Position numbers and translations under genes: made by a program. This document shows, piece after piece, positions 36,195 through 44,958 of a stretch of DNA of 64,000 nucleotides (position 1 is its first letter; each line of letters begins with the position of its first letter). Source of the DNA: Elizabethkingia occulta (GTDB lineage Bacteria; Bacteroidota; Bacteroidia; Flavobacteriales; Weeksellaceae); contig NZ_MAHX01000013.1 of the NCBI RefSeq assembly GCF_002023715.1, positions 186,001 to 250,000 on the forward strand, given 5' to 3'. Below the pieces are notes generated by a model that had not been told where the DNA came from, searched no databases, and saw only the letters and a program-made list of their open reading frames with translations.

Positions 36195-36935
36195 ATGAAA
36201 AATATATTTTTAATTCTTGGTATATTAACATTGTTTGAGTGTTGTGCTCAACAGAAAATAATCCATAAATCTACCACCAATTCTATTAATGATTCTATTA
36301 TGTTTGAAAAATTTGACTTTGATTTAGACGCAAATAATTATGCTGGTTATGAATATGCAGATGATTCATATAATAATTATGGAGCGAACGGATTTTATAA
36401 ATTAGAGAACGGTGCTGTATTTAGCCCATATAATGGAAAGACAAGTATATCTTGTACTTTTATTCCGGCAGCTCCTGCATTCTATAGTATCGATTATATA
36501 TACTATGAGAAAGGAAATATGAGAGCTACGGGTAAAATTGCAGGCTTTAGCAGTGGAATTAAAATTGGAAAATGGAAACTTTACGATGAAACAGGAAAGT
36601 TGACTGAGGTAGATGAGGATAAAAAATTCGGATTATGGGATTTTGATAAAGTACTTAGTGTATTAGATAAAGATGGAGTTATAAATCTAAAAACCGGGAA
36701 AAACAGAGAGTTTGAAAAATTGCAGTTTTTCTATGAAAAGGATAAAAAAGAATGGAAAGTAAAGGTCTTTAAAAAGAATATAAGTGTGCTTGTTGAAGAA
36801 TATTGGGAATATCTTTTTGATGGAAATACCGGAAAATATACCCGTGATTGGTATGAGCGCTATAATAAGAATGCAGAAAAAGACATGAACCTTCCTCCTT
36901 TGAAAAACAGTAAAGCAAACAAGAAGAAGCAATAG
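36195..36935 (+). CDS. Putative immunity lipoprotein, copy 1 of 3
   Basis: The 246-residue protein starts with an export signal ending 'TLFECCAQQ' (lipoprotein Cys likely). The middle has MORN-like repeats ('MRATGKIAGFSSGIKIGKWK' then 'LYDETGKLTEVDEDKKFGLW'). The C-terminal about 110 residues are almost identical in all three copies, while the N-terminal and middle parts vary. I chose the ATG at 36195 because it gives the signal peptide. Its place right after the metzincin effector, and periplasmic or membrane location, suits an immunity protein against an effector delivered to the periplasm. The function is inferred. Confidence 0.65.
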   Translation: MKNIFLILGILTLFECCAQQKIIHKSTTNSINDSIMFEKFDFDLDANNYAGYEYADDSYNNYGANGFYKLENGAVFSPYNGKTSISCTFIPAAPAFYSIDYIYYEKGNMRATGKIAGFSSGIKIGKWKLYDETGKLTEVDEDKKFGLWDFDKVLSVLDKDGVINLKTGKNREFEKLQFFYEKDKKEWKVKVFKKNISVLVEEYWEYLFDGNTGKYTRDWYERYNKNAEKDMNLPPLKNSKANKKKQ

Positions 36936-36936
36936 C

Positions 36937-37672
36937 ATGCAAAAGATAAATTATATTGTCATTCTTCTGTTAATGTGTTTGTCAAGCTGTAAAAGCAGAT
37001 ATTCAAAAAATTTCGTAACTGATAATAATTCTATTTTTTTTTGAAAAATTTGATTTCGATTTAGATGCAAGTAATTATGTTGGTTATGAGCATTCGTCTG
37101 ATTCATATAATAATTATGGAGCAAATGGATTTTATAAATTAGAGAATGGTGGTGCCTTTTTTCCTAGCGAAGGTAAAGACTATTACAGCTATTATGTGAT
37201 ACCTCCTGTACCGTATTATTTTTCTTATTATTACAGATACTTTGAAAACGGTAATCTACAATTTAGTGGTAAAATAGGAGGATTCAAAAGTGGCATAGCA
37301 ATAGGGAAGTGGAAATATTTTGATGAAACAGGAAAGTTGACTGAGGTAGATGAGGATAAAAAATTCGGATTATGGGATTTTGATAAAGTCCTTAGTGTAT
37401 TAGATAAGGATGGAGTTATCAATCTAAAAACAGGAAAAAACCGGGAGTTCGAGAAGTTGCAGTTCTTTTTTGATAAGGATAAAAAAGAATGGAAAATAAA
37501 GATCTTTAAAAAGAATATAAGTGTGCTTGTTGAAGAATATTGGGAATATCTTTTTGATGGAAATACCGGAAAATATACCCGTGATTGGTATGAGCGCTAT
37601 AATAAGAATGCAGAAAAAGATATGAATCTTCCTCCTCTGAAAAACAGTAGAGCAAACAAGAATAAGCAATAG
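36937..37672 (+). pseudogene. Putative immunity lipoprotein, copy 2 of 3, frameshifted
   Basis: Compared with copies 1 and 3, this copy starts with the same signal peptide ('INYIVILLLMCLSSCKSR') but reads into a TGA near residue 36. The cause is a run of nine T at 37034-37042, where copy 3 has seven T in its aligned stretch, putting the rest of the gene in another frame. That frame continues without stops to 37672 with a C-terminal half nearly identical to the other copies. Either it is a pseudogene or the homopolymer lets it switch on by slippage. A shorter protein from an internal ATG at 37196 is possible but lacks the signal. Confidence 0.8.
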
Positions 37673-37673
37673 C

Positions 37674-38408
37674 ATGCAAAAGATAAATTATATTGTCATT
37701 CTTCTGTTAATGTGTTTGTCAAGCTGTAAAAGCAGATATTTAAAAAATTATGTAAGTGATAATAATTCTAATTTTTTTGAAAAATTTGACTTTGATTTAG
37801 ATGCAAATAATTATGCTGGTTATGAATATGCAGATGATTCATATTATTATTATGGTGCAAATGGCTATTATAAATTAAAAAATAACGGAGCTTTTAATCC
37901 TGGTAACTATAAAGAGGGGCCTGGATATTATGTAATACCTCCTTCCCCTGCATTTAATAGCATATCTTATACTTATTATAAAAATGGAAAGATGAAAACT
38001 ACAGGTAAGATCGCAGGATTTAATAGTGGAATTAAAATAGGTATATGGAGGTTTTATGATGAAACAGGAAAGGTTACGGAGGTTGACGAGGATAAAAAAT
38101 TCGGATTTTGGGATTTTGATAAAGTCCTTAGCGTTTTAGAGAAAGATGGGGTTATCAACTTAAAAACCGGGAAAAACAGAGAGTTCGAGAAATTGCAGTT
38201 TTTCTATGATAAGGATAAAAAAGAATGGAAAGTAAAGGTCTTTAAAAAGGATATTAATGTGCTTGTTGAAGAATATTGGGAATATCTTTTTGATGGAAAT
38301 ACCGGAAAATATACCCGAGATTGGTATGAGCGCTATAATAGGAATGCAGAAAAAGACATGAACCTTCCTCCTTTGAAAAACAGTAAAGCAAACAAGAAGA
38401 AGCAATAG
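37674..38408 (+). CDS. Putative immunity lipoprotein, copy 3 of 3
   Basis: This 244-residue lipoprotein (Cys19 in 'CLSSC') is intact and has the same layout as copy 1: variable N-terminal section rich in Tyr and Asn, a MORN-like middle ('MKTTGKIAGFNSGIKIGIWR') and the conserved C-terminal domain with 'DFDKVLSVLEKDGVINLKTG'. It starts 2 bases after the previous copy. After its stop the sequence again reads 'agcatgcaaaag', the start of a further copy that ends at once, which marks the edge of the tandem duplication. Confidence 0.68.
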   Translation: MQKINYIVILLLMCLSSCKSRYLKNYVSDNNSNFFEKFDFDLDANNYAGYEYADDSYYYYGANGYYKLKNNGAFNPGNYKEGPGYYVIPPSPAFNSISYTYYKNGKMKTTGKIAGFNSGIKIGIWRFYDETGKVTEVDEDKKFGFWDFDKVLSVLEKDGVINLKTGKNREFEKLQFFYDKDKKEWKVKVFKKDINVLVEEYWEYLFDGNTGKYTRDWYERYNRNAEKDMNLPPLKNSKANKKKQ

Positions 38409-38444
38409 CATGCAAAAGTGCAATATGTAATAAATAACAATATA

Positions 38445-38480
38445 TGAGGCTGTCCGAAAAATTTGGACAGCCTCATTTTT
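38445..38480 (+). terminator. Terminator of locus A
   Basis: A perfect 11-bp stem (38445-38455 with 38465-38475) and a T5 run follow the third lipoprotein gene. Confidence 0.88.
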
Positions 38481-38558
38481 GCTGATTTTATTTCTTTTCT
38501 TTATCTCGAATGTCCTCTCAATTATGTTACTCAAAAAAAATAGGTGTGTTTTTATATT

Positions 38559-38951
38559 CTAAGATAATCGTTTTACCCATTTTAGGGAACTTTCGAGTTG
38601 CTTATGAAGATGAAAGTATTTAGATGCAAGTAGTGCTTTTTCAAAGGTTATTATCAAATTAGGAGGAAAACTTACAGGTTGACCTTTAATCATAAGTGTA
38701 ATTTGTTCGTGAAGATCAATTTGGGTATTATTAGTCAAGTCAAATGTTTCACCATCGATTGTTATAGAAACAATGAAATTATATCTACCTCCACAGATTT
38801 TCAATTCATTATTATTATCTTTAAGAATAACTTCAGAAAATTCACTCTGATCAAGGCGAATAATATAATTTTCGAAATCTCCAAAGTTTTTAAAGGGAAT
38901 TGTTTCTATTTTATTGGTGTTATTTTGATAGCGGTCAAATATAATTTTCAT
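38559..38951 (-). CDS. Imm1-like putative immunity protein, second paralogue
   Basis: The 130-residue protein is convergent with locus A. It shares 'YIIRLDQSEFSEVILKD' and the C-terminal helix 'ALLASKYFHLHK ... LKW' with the protein at 32080-32481, though overall similarity is modest. No signal peptide is visible, so it is cytoplasmic, unlike the lipoproteins. Together the two paralogues bracket the VgrG-effector locus. Immunity or chaperone function is inference. Confidence 0.6.
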   Translation of the reverse strand: MKIIFDRYQNNTNKIETIPFKNFGDFENYIIRLDQSEFSEVILKDNNNELKICGGRYNFIVSITIDGETFDLTNNTQIDLHEQITLMIKGQPVSFPPNLIITFEKALLASKYFHLHKQLESSLKWVKRLS

Positions 38952-39063
38952 TGGGTATAATTGTTATTTATCTATCTACTGTTTTGTTAAAATTTTTATA
39001 CTAAAATACTAATTATTCACTGTATTATGAAATAAAAACAAGGTTGTCAATAGATAAACGGAG

Positions 39064-39090
39064 AAGGAGACTGCATTAGTCTCCTTTTTT
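39064..39090 (+). terminator. Orphan hairpin terminator
   Basis: The stem AAGGAGACT (39064-39072) pairs with AGTCTCCTT (39078-39086) and a T-run follows. No plus-strand gene lies just upstream, so it may be a relic. Confidence 0.6.
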
Positions 39091-39136
39091 CCATGTTTTC
39101 AGGTAAGTGAACTATTGGTAGGAAGTCCGTGAAATA

Positions 39137-39310
39137 CTATTTTTTCATTAAGTTCATTAGAAAAATTTCCGTTACATTTTCAAAATTAATAGTACCAAAG
39201 TCTTTTGAGTTTTTTACAATAGACGGTATATCCTTGTTAGGATTATTTCTGTCTGTATATTCTTCTCCATATTTATTTAGTAGTATTTTTCCTTTACTCC
39301 ATTTGGAAAC
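39137..39310 (-). pseudogene. Gene fragment, 57 codons without a start
   Basis: In the gene-free stretch 38952-39443, one minus-strand frame reads 57 residues rich in Lys, Asn and Asp to a TAG at 39137. It has two upstream stops and no start. Composition resembles protein ('KWSKGKILLNKYGEE', 'IPSIVKNSKDFGTINF') rather than chance, so it may be the tail of a displaced toxin or immunity gene. Family unknown. Confidence 0.4.
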
Positions 39311-39443
39311 TCACTACTTTAAGTATTTCCTATAGAACCTGATTGAGCAACCTTTTGCTTTTTGACTGCTCTGGAGCAGAACAATCCATAATTGTGACAT
39401 GTTTGGCCAAGATTTGAATGGTAAACTTTAAATAGAAAGTTAT

Positions 39444-39863
39444 CTATTCTATTTTATTAAATCTATATCCTTTGTTTTGCATTTTTTCTTCCGCAGCTTT
39501 CAAGAAATTATTATACTTAAAATAGAGGGTTCCATTTACATTATATACTTTTCCAATACTATTTCCCTGTTTATCATAAATTTGATATGAATCGCTATTT
39601 ATTTTTTCAGAAAATAATTTCATTTCTTTTTCTATATTTTGCCCATCAACATTCAATATATTATAATCTTTTTGAATGGTAAACGTATATAATTCGCATA
39701 TTGCGAAGCCGTAATCGTTAGTAGGTGTACATAAATCTCTTTCATATTTTCCCTTCATTGCTTTGTACAAATCATTTTTAGATTTGTCGTGAGTATGTGA
39801 TTTCTGTCCTGAAATAAATATTATCAAGGTACAGAATACTAATGAGTATATTTTTTTTAACAT
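39444..39863 (-). CDS. Small exported protein, putative immunity protein
   Basis: The 139-residue protein has a signal peptide (residues 1-19, ending 'IFISGQ'). The mature part contains 'KYERDLCTPTNDYGFAICEL' with two cysteines that could form a disulfide and ends in a small beta-rich domain ('NVNGTLYFKYNNFLKAAEE'). I do not recognise the family. It is the last gene of locus B, one base after the stop of the upstream lipoprotein gene. Being exported and next to a peptidoglycan-targeting effector, it is a good immunity candidate by context only. Confidence 0.6.
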   Translation of the reverse strand: MLKKIYSLVFCTLIIFISGQKSHTHDKSKNDLYKAMKGKYERDLCTPTNDYGFAICELYTFTIQKDYNILNVDGQNIEKEMKLFSEKINSDSYQIYDKQGNSIGKVYNVNGTLYFKYNNFLKAAEEKMQNKGYRFNKIE

Positions 39864-39864
39864 T

Positions 39865-40512
39865 TTATTTTAGATATTCTTTACAATTTATTGTTTTGTT
39901 TGTTGTAGAAGTTACACCTTCTTCATCTATCTCAAAAGTTTTCATAAACAATGTTCCTAATTCATCTAAATAGCCGATTTTTTTTTCAACAATGGATGGA
40001 TAATTTTTGCTAGAATATACATTTAATCGTTTTACTAAATTATTTTGATCATATATTAAAACATCAATATTTTTTTCAGAAGGAGGAAAATCATAATTTG
40101 AATCATTAATAGTTTTATAATATTTTAAATAAACAATCTGTTTGTTTTCAATTGAATACGAATCGATTAGAAATAAAGAATCTATCTTTTCCTTTTTATC
40201 ACTATCTAAGAGTGCTTTTTTATATGTATTATCATTAATGCTTTTTCCCTTTATATCATCAAAGAAATCCAGTTGGTCCATATTTTTTTGATAAAGAGAG
40301 TCCTCTTTTGTCATAGGCTCTCCTTCATCAAATACTTGAACAGTCCAATGTTTGGGAAAATTAAATAATGATAAATTTTTATTTCCTAATGCTCGAAATT
40401 TTAATTGTTGTTTTGTTTCATTTATCGTGTTGGAAGTGTCATTAACTTTTACATTAGTTTTGGTACATGATAAAAAAACTAATACTGTTATAAGTGCAAT
40501 ATAATTTCGCAT
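39865..40512 (-). CDS. Lipoprotein, putative immunity protein of locus B
   Basis: The 215-residue protein has a lipoprotein signal with Cys16 in 'VFLSC'. The mature part is polar, with a Gln-rich stretch and 'NLSLFNFPKHWTVQVFDEG', then mixed alpha-beta sequence to 'EEGVTSTTNKTINCKEYLK'. No known domain is recognised. It starts 4 bases after the stop of the peptidoglycan-hydrolase effector gene, the usual place for an immunity gene, and lies one base before another exported protein gene. Function is inferred from context. Confidence 0.6.
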   Translation of the reverse strand: MRNYIALITVLVFLSCTKTNVKVNDTSNTINETKQQLKFRALGNKNLSLFNFPKHWTVQVFDEGEPMTKEDSLYQKNMDQLDFFDDIKGKSINDNTYKKALLDSDKKEKIDSLFLIDSYSIENKQIVYLKYYKTINDSNYDFPPSEKNIDVLIYDQNNLVKRLNVYSSKNYPSIVEKKIGYLDELGTLFMKTFEIDEEGVTSTTNKTINCKEYLK

Positions 40513-40516
40513 AAAT

Positions 40517-43240
40517 TTATTTTTCTTTAATTATTTTAATCTTTGTTTCATCAAAATTTCCACTATGCAAATGGTCATCATGTAAATCTCCTCCATCAGA
40601 CGTATTTTTTAATTTTTTGAAATATGCGTCATTACCCACTTTTCGCTCTCCAAAATGAAAGAACATCATTGTATCAATAAATTTTTGGTCCTCTTCCAAT
40701 TTCCATAAATATTTAGTATCAATACTCTCTCCATTAACGTGAAATTGACTTGGAAAACAAGACCCATATTTAAAACAAGACCCTGTTGTAAGAATTGAAT
40801 ATCCAGTTTTTGCTAATGCTCCTATAAATCCTGCAAAATAATTTGGTCCAGTATATTGGCGTTTTGTGCCTGAGAAGCTATATTTTACATAATTTACCTT
40901 TTCAGGCATTTTTACAAGTTCAATTTTTTCAGAAGTTGAGACATATAGTCTCCAAAAGGTATCTCCTTTATTTGAACCATACTCGGCTACATCTCCATTT
41001 TCATATATTACCCTTCTTTTTGTTTGTCCTTCATTCACAATATCATCACTTAGAACTTTTGAGTGAGTAGGTTTCGAATATAATTTTTTCTTGCTTCTAA
41101 GTTTTTTTGTTGTTATATGCCAATCTGTTATACATATGTCATGTTCTTTATTTTCTTTATCATGATAAACGTATTTGTATTTTTTTGCATATTCTGGTTT
41201 AATGATTTTAGGAATGTGTTTTTCGATTCTTCCACTATCGTAAATATGATACGTAACTATTCCTGTAGCATTAATTTTTTCATTGGAATTATTGTCTAAT
41301 TGACATTCATACGTTTTAGCTTTATGTTCACTTCCTTTTTGATACCAACCTTCAATCGCTTTTTTTACTTCCCACATGTATGTTTTGGCTTCAACATTTT
41401 TATCATATCCTCTTTTATAAATCGTTCTGCCTTTTTTATCTTTTTTTCCTGTATCTACTTGATTTTCCCACTCTCCGTCTTCTTTATGAAAAGCTGGGTT
41501 ATTATAATATGCTTCTCTGCTATTTGTCCATAAAACATAGTTGTCTTCATTACCTTTCCCTGTCAAATTCGGCAAAAGAATACATAAATATAAATCTGTT
41601 AAATTTTTAATTTTATCTTTTTTCAAAGCAATATGTTTCTCAACATAATCCAATTGCTGTATTGCTGTCATTTTGATAAGAGCAGATGTTGTTGTTTTTA
41701 GCGTCGATGCAGCAGAATCTCCGAACTGTATCAGTCCGTAGTAACCCATTCCGTTATCGTATTTATGGTTAAATGTGCCCATTGTTTCTAATGCCATCAC
41801 TGCCATTAAACGATTTGCACCTTCATTTTTATCTTGTGGCAAACCTAGGTTTTTCGCTATTTGTACAACTTTTTTCCTAAATTCACAACTCACTTTTCCT
41901 CCCCAAATTAAGTCTTTATACTGTTCTTTACAAATACAACTATTTATAGGTTTTTTTGTTTTTTCCACAGCTGTTGCAGTATCTCCACTTGGTACTTCCG
42001 TTGGAATAGCATCTGCGCTCACAGGCATCACCGCAGATTTTACAGAAGTATCATGATGTATCACTTCTATAAAATAATCCTGTCTGCTGCTGTCAGTGCC
42101 GAAGCCTTTTGCTTTGTCAAACATCTGTTTTGTAAGCTGTACTCCTATAAAATTAGTATCACCTACTAGTACATAATCTTTTTCATAAATCAAATCATTA
42201 GTCCACTCGAAATTATCCTCTTCCCATATCTTGATCTTTACTTTTTTATTCTTCATATCTTTTGAGATAATCTTTACGACTACGATTGTTCCCACTTTGG
42301 AAGAATGAAGCCTGTTTCCTTTATCATCAACAAATTCAGCACTCAAAATCTTTCCTTGTGGATCGTCACTTTTTTTTCCTCCTGTGGTCACCGGAAACTT
42401 TGGAGAATCGGGCTTGGGTTTCGGCTTCTCTGGAGCAGGTGTCGTTTTAGGTTTTGCAGGTGAAGGTGCATTTCCTTTGGGAAGTTCTCTTTTTCTCGGG
42501 GGTGTGGGGTTATAAGCAGGATTAACTACATTTACGTTTGGACTCGCTTTTTGTATGCTTTTACTTACTACATCGGCTGTTACATAATATTCGTGGGTGG
42601 CTCCCTCACTTTTATCTCCTGGTGCTGTGCGTGCATTGGCAATCAGAACAGCCATCGTGTAAAAAGGTAACCTGAAAACAGCTTCCGCCATTCCTTTCTC
42701 ATTCACTCTACTAAGTACAGGAACGGGGTTGATTTTATTCATTGCATTAACTACAGGATTGTGCCCTTCTCCCTGGGCATCATCTTCCCAAAGTGTAAAA
42801 GCAATACTCATCCCGAACATTTCCACACAATATGCCCTTGCAATAATGGTATCTTTGTAGCTGAGCTTTTTACCTTTCGGAATAGGTTTATAGTTGGCAT
42901 CCAGAAGTTCTACTCTGGTTATTTTTGGTTCTTTAGCCCGTTGCGGGTGTACAACAAGTTCTCCAGAGTCTTCTCCCTGCCGTACAACGATCTTTATTCC
43001 CTTGTGCAACAAACTTTTCTGTCCGAAAATATAAGGAACTATTTGACCTTCTTTATCGCTTCCGCCTTTTCTCCAACCTGTCTTGGTTTGTACCATAACT
43101 TCCCAATGAGCTTTGGGTACTTGTAAAGGATTTTGAATAGATTTTAAAGGGCTCAACCAGTCACTAACTGAAGAAACAGAATACATTTCCTTTTTTCCTA
43201 TCACTGGTTTATCGTTTCCGATAATTGTTAACTTTCCCAT
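40517..43240 (-). CDS. Putative effector with lysozyme-like and LAS-type peptidase domains
   Basis: The 907-residue protein opens with 'MGKLTIIGNDKPVIG'. Two Ig-like modules (about residues 45-215 and 295-395) are separated by a Pro/Lys-rich linker near 245-285. Residues about 440-560 resemble a lytic transglycosylase/lysozyme fold: 'ANRLMAVMALETMGTF' with a likely catalytic Glu, then 'GYYGLIQFGDSAAS'. The C-terminus contains 'HVNGESID' (HxxxxxxD, near 834) and 'DDHLHSG' (HxH, near 890), the zinc ligands of LAS/M15 peptidases. It would cut both glycan and peptide of murein. The gene follows a PAAR-like gene and precedes two exported proteins. Domain calls are by motif only. Confidence 0.7.
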   Translation of the reverse strand: MGKLTIIGNDKPVIGKKEMYSVSSVSDWLSPLKSIQNPLQVPKAHWEVMVQTKTGWRKGGSDKEGQIVPYIFGQKSLLHKGIKIVVRQGEDSGELVVHPQRAKEPKITRVELLDANYKPIPKGKKLSYKDTIIARAYCVEMFGMSIAFTLWEDDAQGEGHNPVVNAMNKINPVPVLSRVNEKGMAEAVFRLPFYTMAVLIANARTAPGDKSEGATHEYYVTADVVSKSIQKASPNVNVVNPAYNPTPPRKRELPKGNAPSPAKPKTTPAPEKPKPKPDSPKFPVTTGGKKSDDPQGKILSAEFVDDKGNRLHSSKVGTIVVVKIISKDMKNKKVKIKIWEEDNFEWTNDLIYEKDYVLVGDTNFIGVQLTKQMFDKAKGFGTDSSRQDYFIEVIHHDTSVKSAVMPVSADAIPTEVPSGDTATAVEKTKKPINSCICKEQYKDLIWGGKVSCEFRKKVVQIAKNLGLPQDKNEGANRLMAVMALETMGTFNHKYDNGMGYYGLIQFGDSAASTLKTTTSALIKMTAIQQLDYVEKHIALKKDKIKNLTDLYLCILLPNLTGKGNEDNYVLWTNSREAYYNNPAFHKEDGEWENQVDTGKKDKKGRTIYKRGYDKNVEAKTYMWEVKKAIEGWYQKGSEHKAKTYECQLDNNSNEKINATGIVTYHIYDSGRIEKHIPKIIKPEYAKKYKYVYHDKENKEHDICITDWHITTKKLRSKKKLYSKPTHSKVLSDDIVNEGQTKRRVIYENGDVAEYGSNKGDTFWRLYVSTSEKIELVKMPEKVNYVKYSFSGTKRQYTGPNYFAGFIGALAKTGYSILTTGSCFKYGSCFPSQFHVNGESIDTKYLWKLEEDQKFIDTMMFFHFGERKVGNDAYFKKLKNTSDGGDLHDDHLHSGNFDETKIKIIKEK

Positions 43241-43252
43241 CTTTGTGTGCTT

Positions 43253-43756
43253 TTATTCGTAAATATTTAAATCATCTTCCTGCTCATCCTGAAATTCTTT
43301 ATAGTCAATCAGTGGGTTTATATTTTGGTGCTCTTTTGAATCTGCATTTCTGACATTCTGCTTTGTAATCTCCGCAATTTGCCCATGTTCTTTTATTGTG
43401 ATTTTCCCACCAGTTGTACACATCAATTCTGAAATTTCCGTAATACAACTTTTGTTCATGACTTTTGTTTTTTCATAAGGTTTCTGCCACTTTCCTGCGG
43501 GAGCAAATGCACAAGGCAAATACCCGCCTGAACTTGGTTTTAGCTTGCATTGTCCAAAGCTTGGACCAGGAGGGGTAAATTGTACATCATCTTCGGTAAC
43601 TGCTAAATAATCAGCTTGACCTTCCTTATTATTCCAATAATGTTTCTGGTGTGAGGTTACTTTAAACTGGGGAAACTGGTTCCCCTGGTTGCACTGAGCT
43701 TTCCCTTTTTGGATCACGAAATATTTACCATCGTGTGGAGAAGTATTTTCTGACAT
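43253..43756 (-). CDS. DUF4280 family PAAR-like protein
   Basis: The 167-residue protein matches the DUF4280 pattern: 'YFVIQKGKAQCNQG', a conserved 'FGQCKLKP' turn, 'PCAFAPAGKWQKPYEK', 'VMNKSCITEISELMCTTGGKITI'. DUF4280 proteins are thought to cap the VgrG tip like PAAR proteins, with Cys residues in place of the usual metal-binding site. The ATG at 43756 is preferred over the upstream one. It lies 12 bases before the effector gene and probably links that effector to a spike. The acidic tail is unusually long. Confidence 0.82.
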   Translation of the reverse strand: MSENTSPHDGKYFVIQKGKAQCNQGNQFPQFKVTSHQKHYWNNKEGQADYLAVTEDDVQFTPPGPSFGQCKLKPSSGGYLPCAFAPAGKWQKPYEKTKVMNKSCITEISELMCTTGGKITIKEHGQIAEITKQNVRNADSKEHQNINPLIDYKEFQDEQEDDLNIYE

Positions 43757-43785
43757 CGTATTGTGATTTTGGTGTTTATGTATAA

Positions 43786-44859
43786 TCAATTATTATCTTT
43801 CATTTTTTCAAGCAGGAATATTTCTTTCTCAATATTTTCTTGAACATAATTCCGGAATATTGCTTCTATTCTTTGTAATGAATTTTTTTTTCTGTTGAAA
43901 ATATATTCAGCAAAATGCTCACAGTCTATAGACTTGTATGTTATTTCAGTATTACGGTATTGGGAGTCTTCAGAGTGCAGGGCTTCCTGGTTCCTGTTAT
44001 CAGAAGAAGTACCTTTTTGCAGTATCTTTATCCATTCGTCATCCAATGATTCTTTAGGAAGAAGGGTATTTCGAAATTCAAACCTTACAGGCTGAGCATC
44101 AAAAAGCCAGGGATAGAAATCAGAATAAACATCCGAACTCGTCCAATTCCCTAATTTAGTTCTGTAGAATGCCCCAAACATAAAAGTGTTCAGTAAAGTA
44201 TTTTTAAACTTTTCTAAAAAGGCTTTAGGATCTTTTACAATATTTTTCATTTTTTCTATATACGCTGAAGAATACTGATCCGGGAAGAAGTTCTTAACGG
44301 AGTCCAGTTCAGCAGAAATATCAGTATGGTCTTTTGTTGGTTCTATATTTTGAATTTTACCATTGGAACTTATCACTAGCCTGACAGGATAGATAATCTC
44401 CATGCACATTTTTGCTAATGTTGATACTTTATGATCTGAAATTTCATCGTTTTTCTTAAAATCAAATGCACTAAACCGGAAATAGAGGTCATTATCCTTT
44501 ATGAATTCAAAAGTTAACTGAACTTTTTGTTCATAATTATTGAGTATTTCCTCATTGAAATACACAGTCCGCGTGATTTGATATTCGCCATCCCATAAAT
44601 CAAAGGCAAAAGGAAATTGTCCATCAGCAGGAAAATCATAAAAGCTTTCATGATTTTCTTTTATTCTCAGGTTTATTTCTTTAATCTGTTTTGGGGAGGG
44701 AACTGAAAGTCTGGTCGCATGGACAATATCCCCTTCAATATATTCTGTAAGGGGAGAGTTTTCATTATGAAAATCGCGCAGATAATCAGGATTTTCAAGA
44801 TATATTTCATCGCAAATTTCGGCAAGAGTTTGCCCAGGCTTTGCGTTGTATATCATCAT
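43786..44859 (-). CDS. LysM-domain protein, putative effector adaptor
   Basis: The 357-residue protein begins with a LysM-like motif ('YNAKPGQTLAEICDEIYLENP', residues 3-50). The rest is not recognised and has no signal peptide, so it is probably cytoplasmic or carried with the spike. It is the first gene of locus B and precedes the DUF4280 gene by 29 bases. In phage and type VI loci a LysM protein often docks the tube or spike, so an adaptor role is plausible, not shown. A palindrome lies 86 bases upstream. Confidence 0.62.
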   Translation of the reverse strand: MMIYNAKPGQTLAEICDEIYLENPDYLRDFHNENSPLTEYIEGDIVHATRLSVPSPKQIKEINLRIKENHESFYDFPADGQFPFAFDLWDGEYQITRTVYFNEEILNNYEQKVQLTFEFIKDNDLYFRFSAFDFKKNDEISDHKVSTLAKMCMEIIYPVRLVISSNGKIQNIEPTKDHTDISAELDSVKNFFPDQYSSAYIEKMKNIVKDPKAFLEKFKNTLLNTFMFGAFYRTKLGNWTSSDVYSDFYPWLFDAQPVRFEFRNTLLPKESLDDEWIKILQKGTSSDNRNQEALHSEDSQYRNTEITYKSIDCEHFAEYIFNRKKNSLQRIEAIFRNYVQENIEKEIFLLEKMKDNN

Positions 44860-44944
44860 TTTATTCGGTTTTTGTGATTATGTCACAAAAGTTAGAAAAA
44901 AATATTTTTTAAAAAAAATAAATTCCAAGAAATCTAAAAAAGTG

Positions 44945-44958
44945 TCGTAGAACTACGA
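44945..44958. promoter_or_regulatory. Palindrome, candidate operator between loci B and C
   Basis: TCGTAG-aa-CTACGA is followed by 'ttaacataa', and the same 23-base stretch recurs at 53554-53576. It lies between the divergent loci B and C, 86 bases before locus B and 268 bases before the leader ORF of locus C. The rest of the gap 44860-45225 is AT-rich without other visible genes. Confidence 0.6.

Noticed and set aside
39129-39335. 68-codon plus-strand frame rich in Phe and Ser
   Set aside because: The composition is that of AT-rich antisense; the opposite strand gives a more protein-like fragment.
32550-44859. Complete type VI secretion locus
   Set aside because: Only VgrG, PAAR-like, LysM and effector/immunity genes are present. 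No sheath, tube, baseplate or membrane-complex genes were found, so this is an auxiliary effector region.
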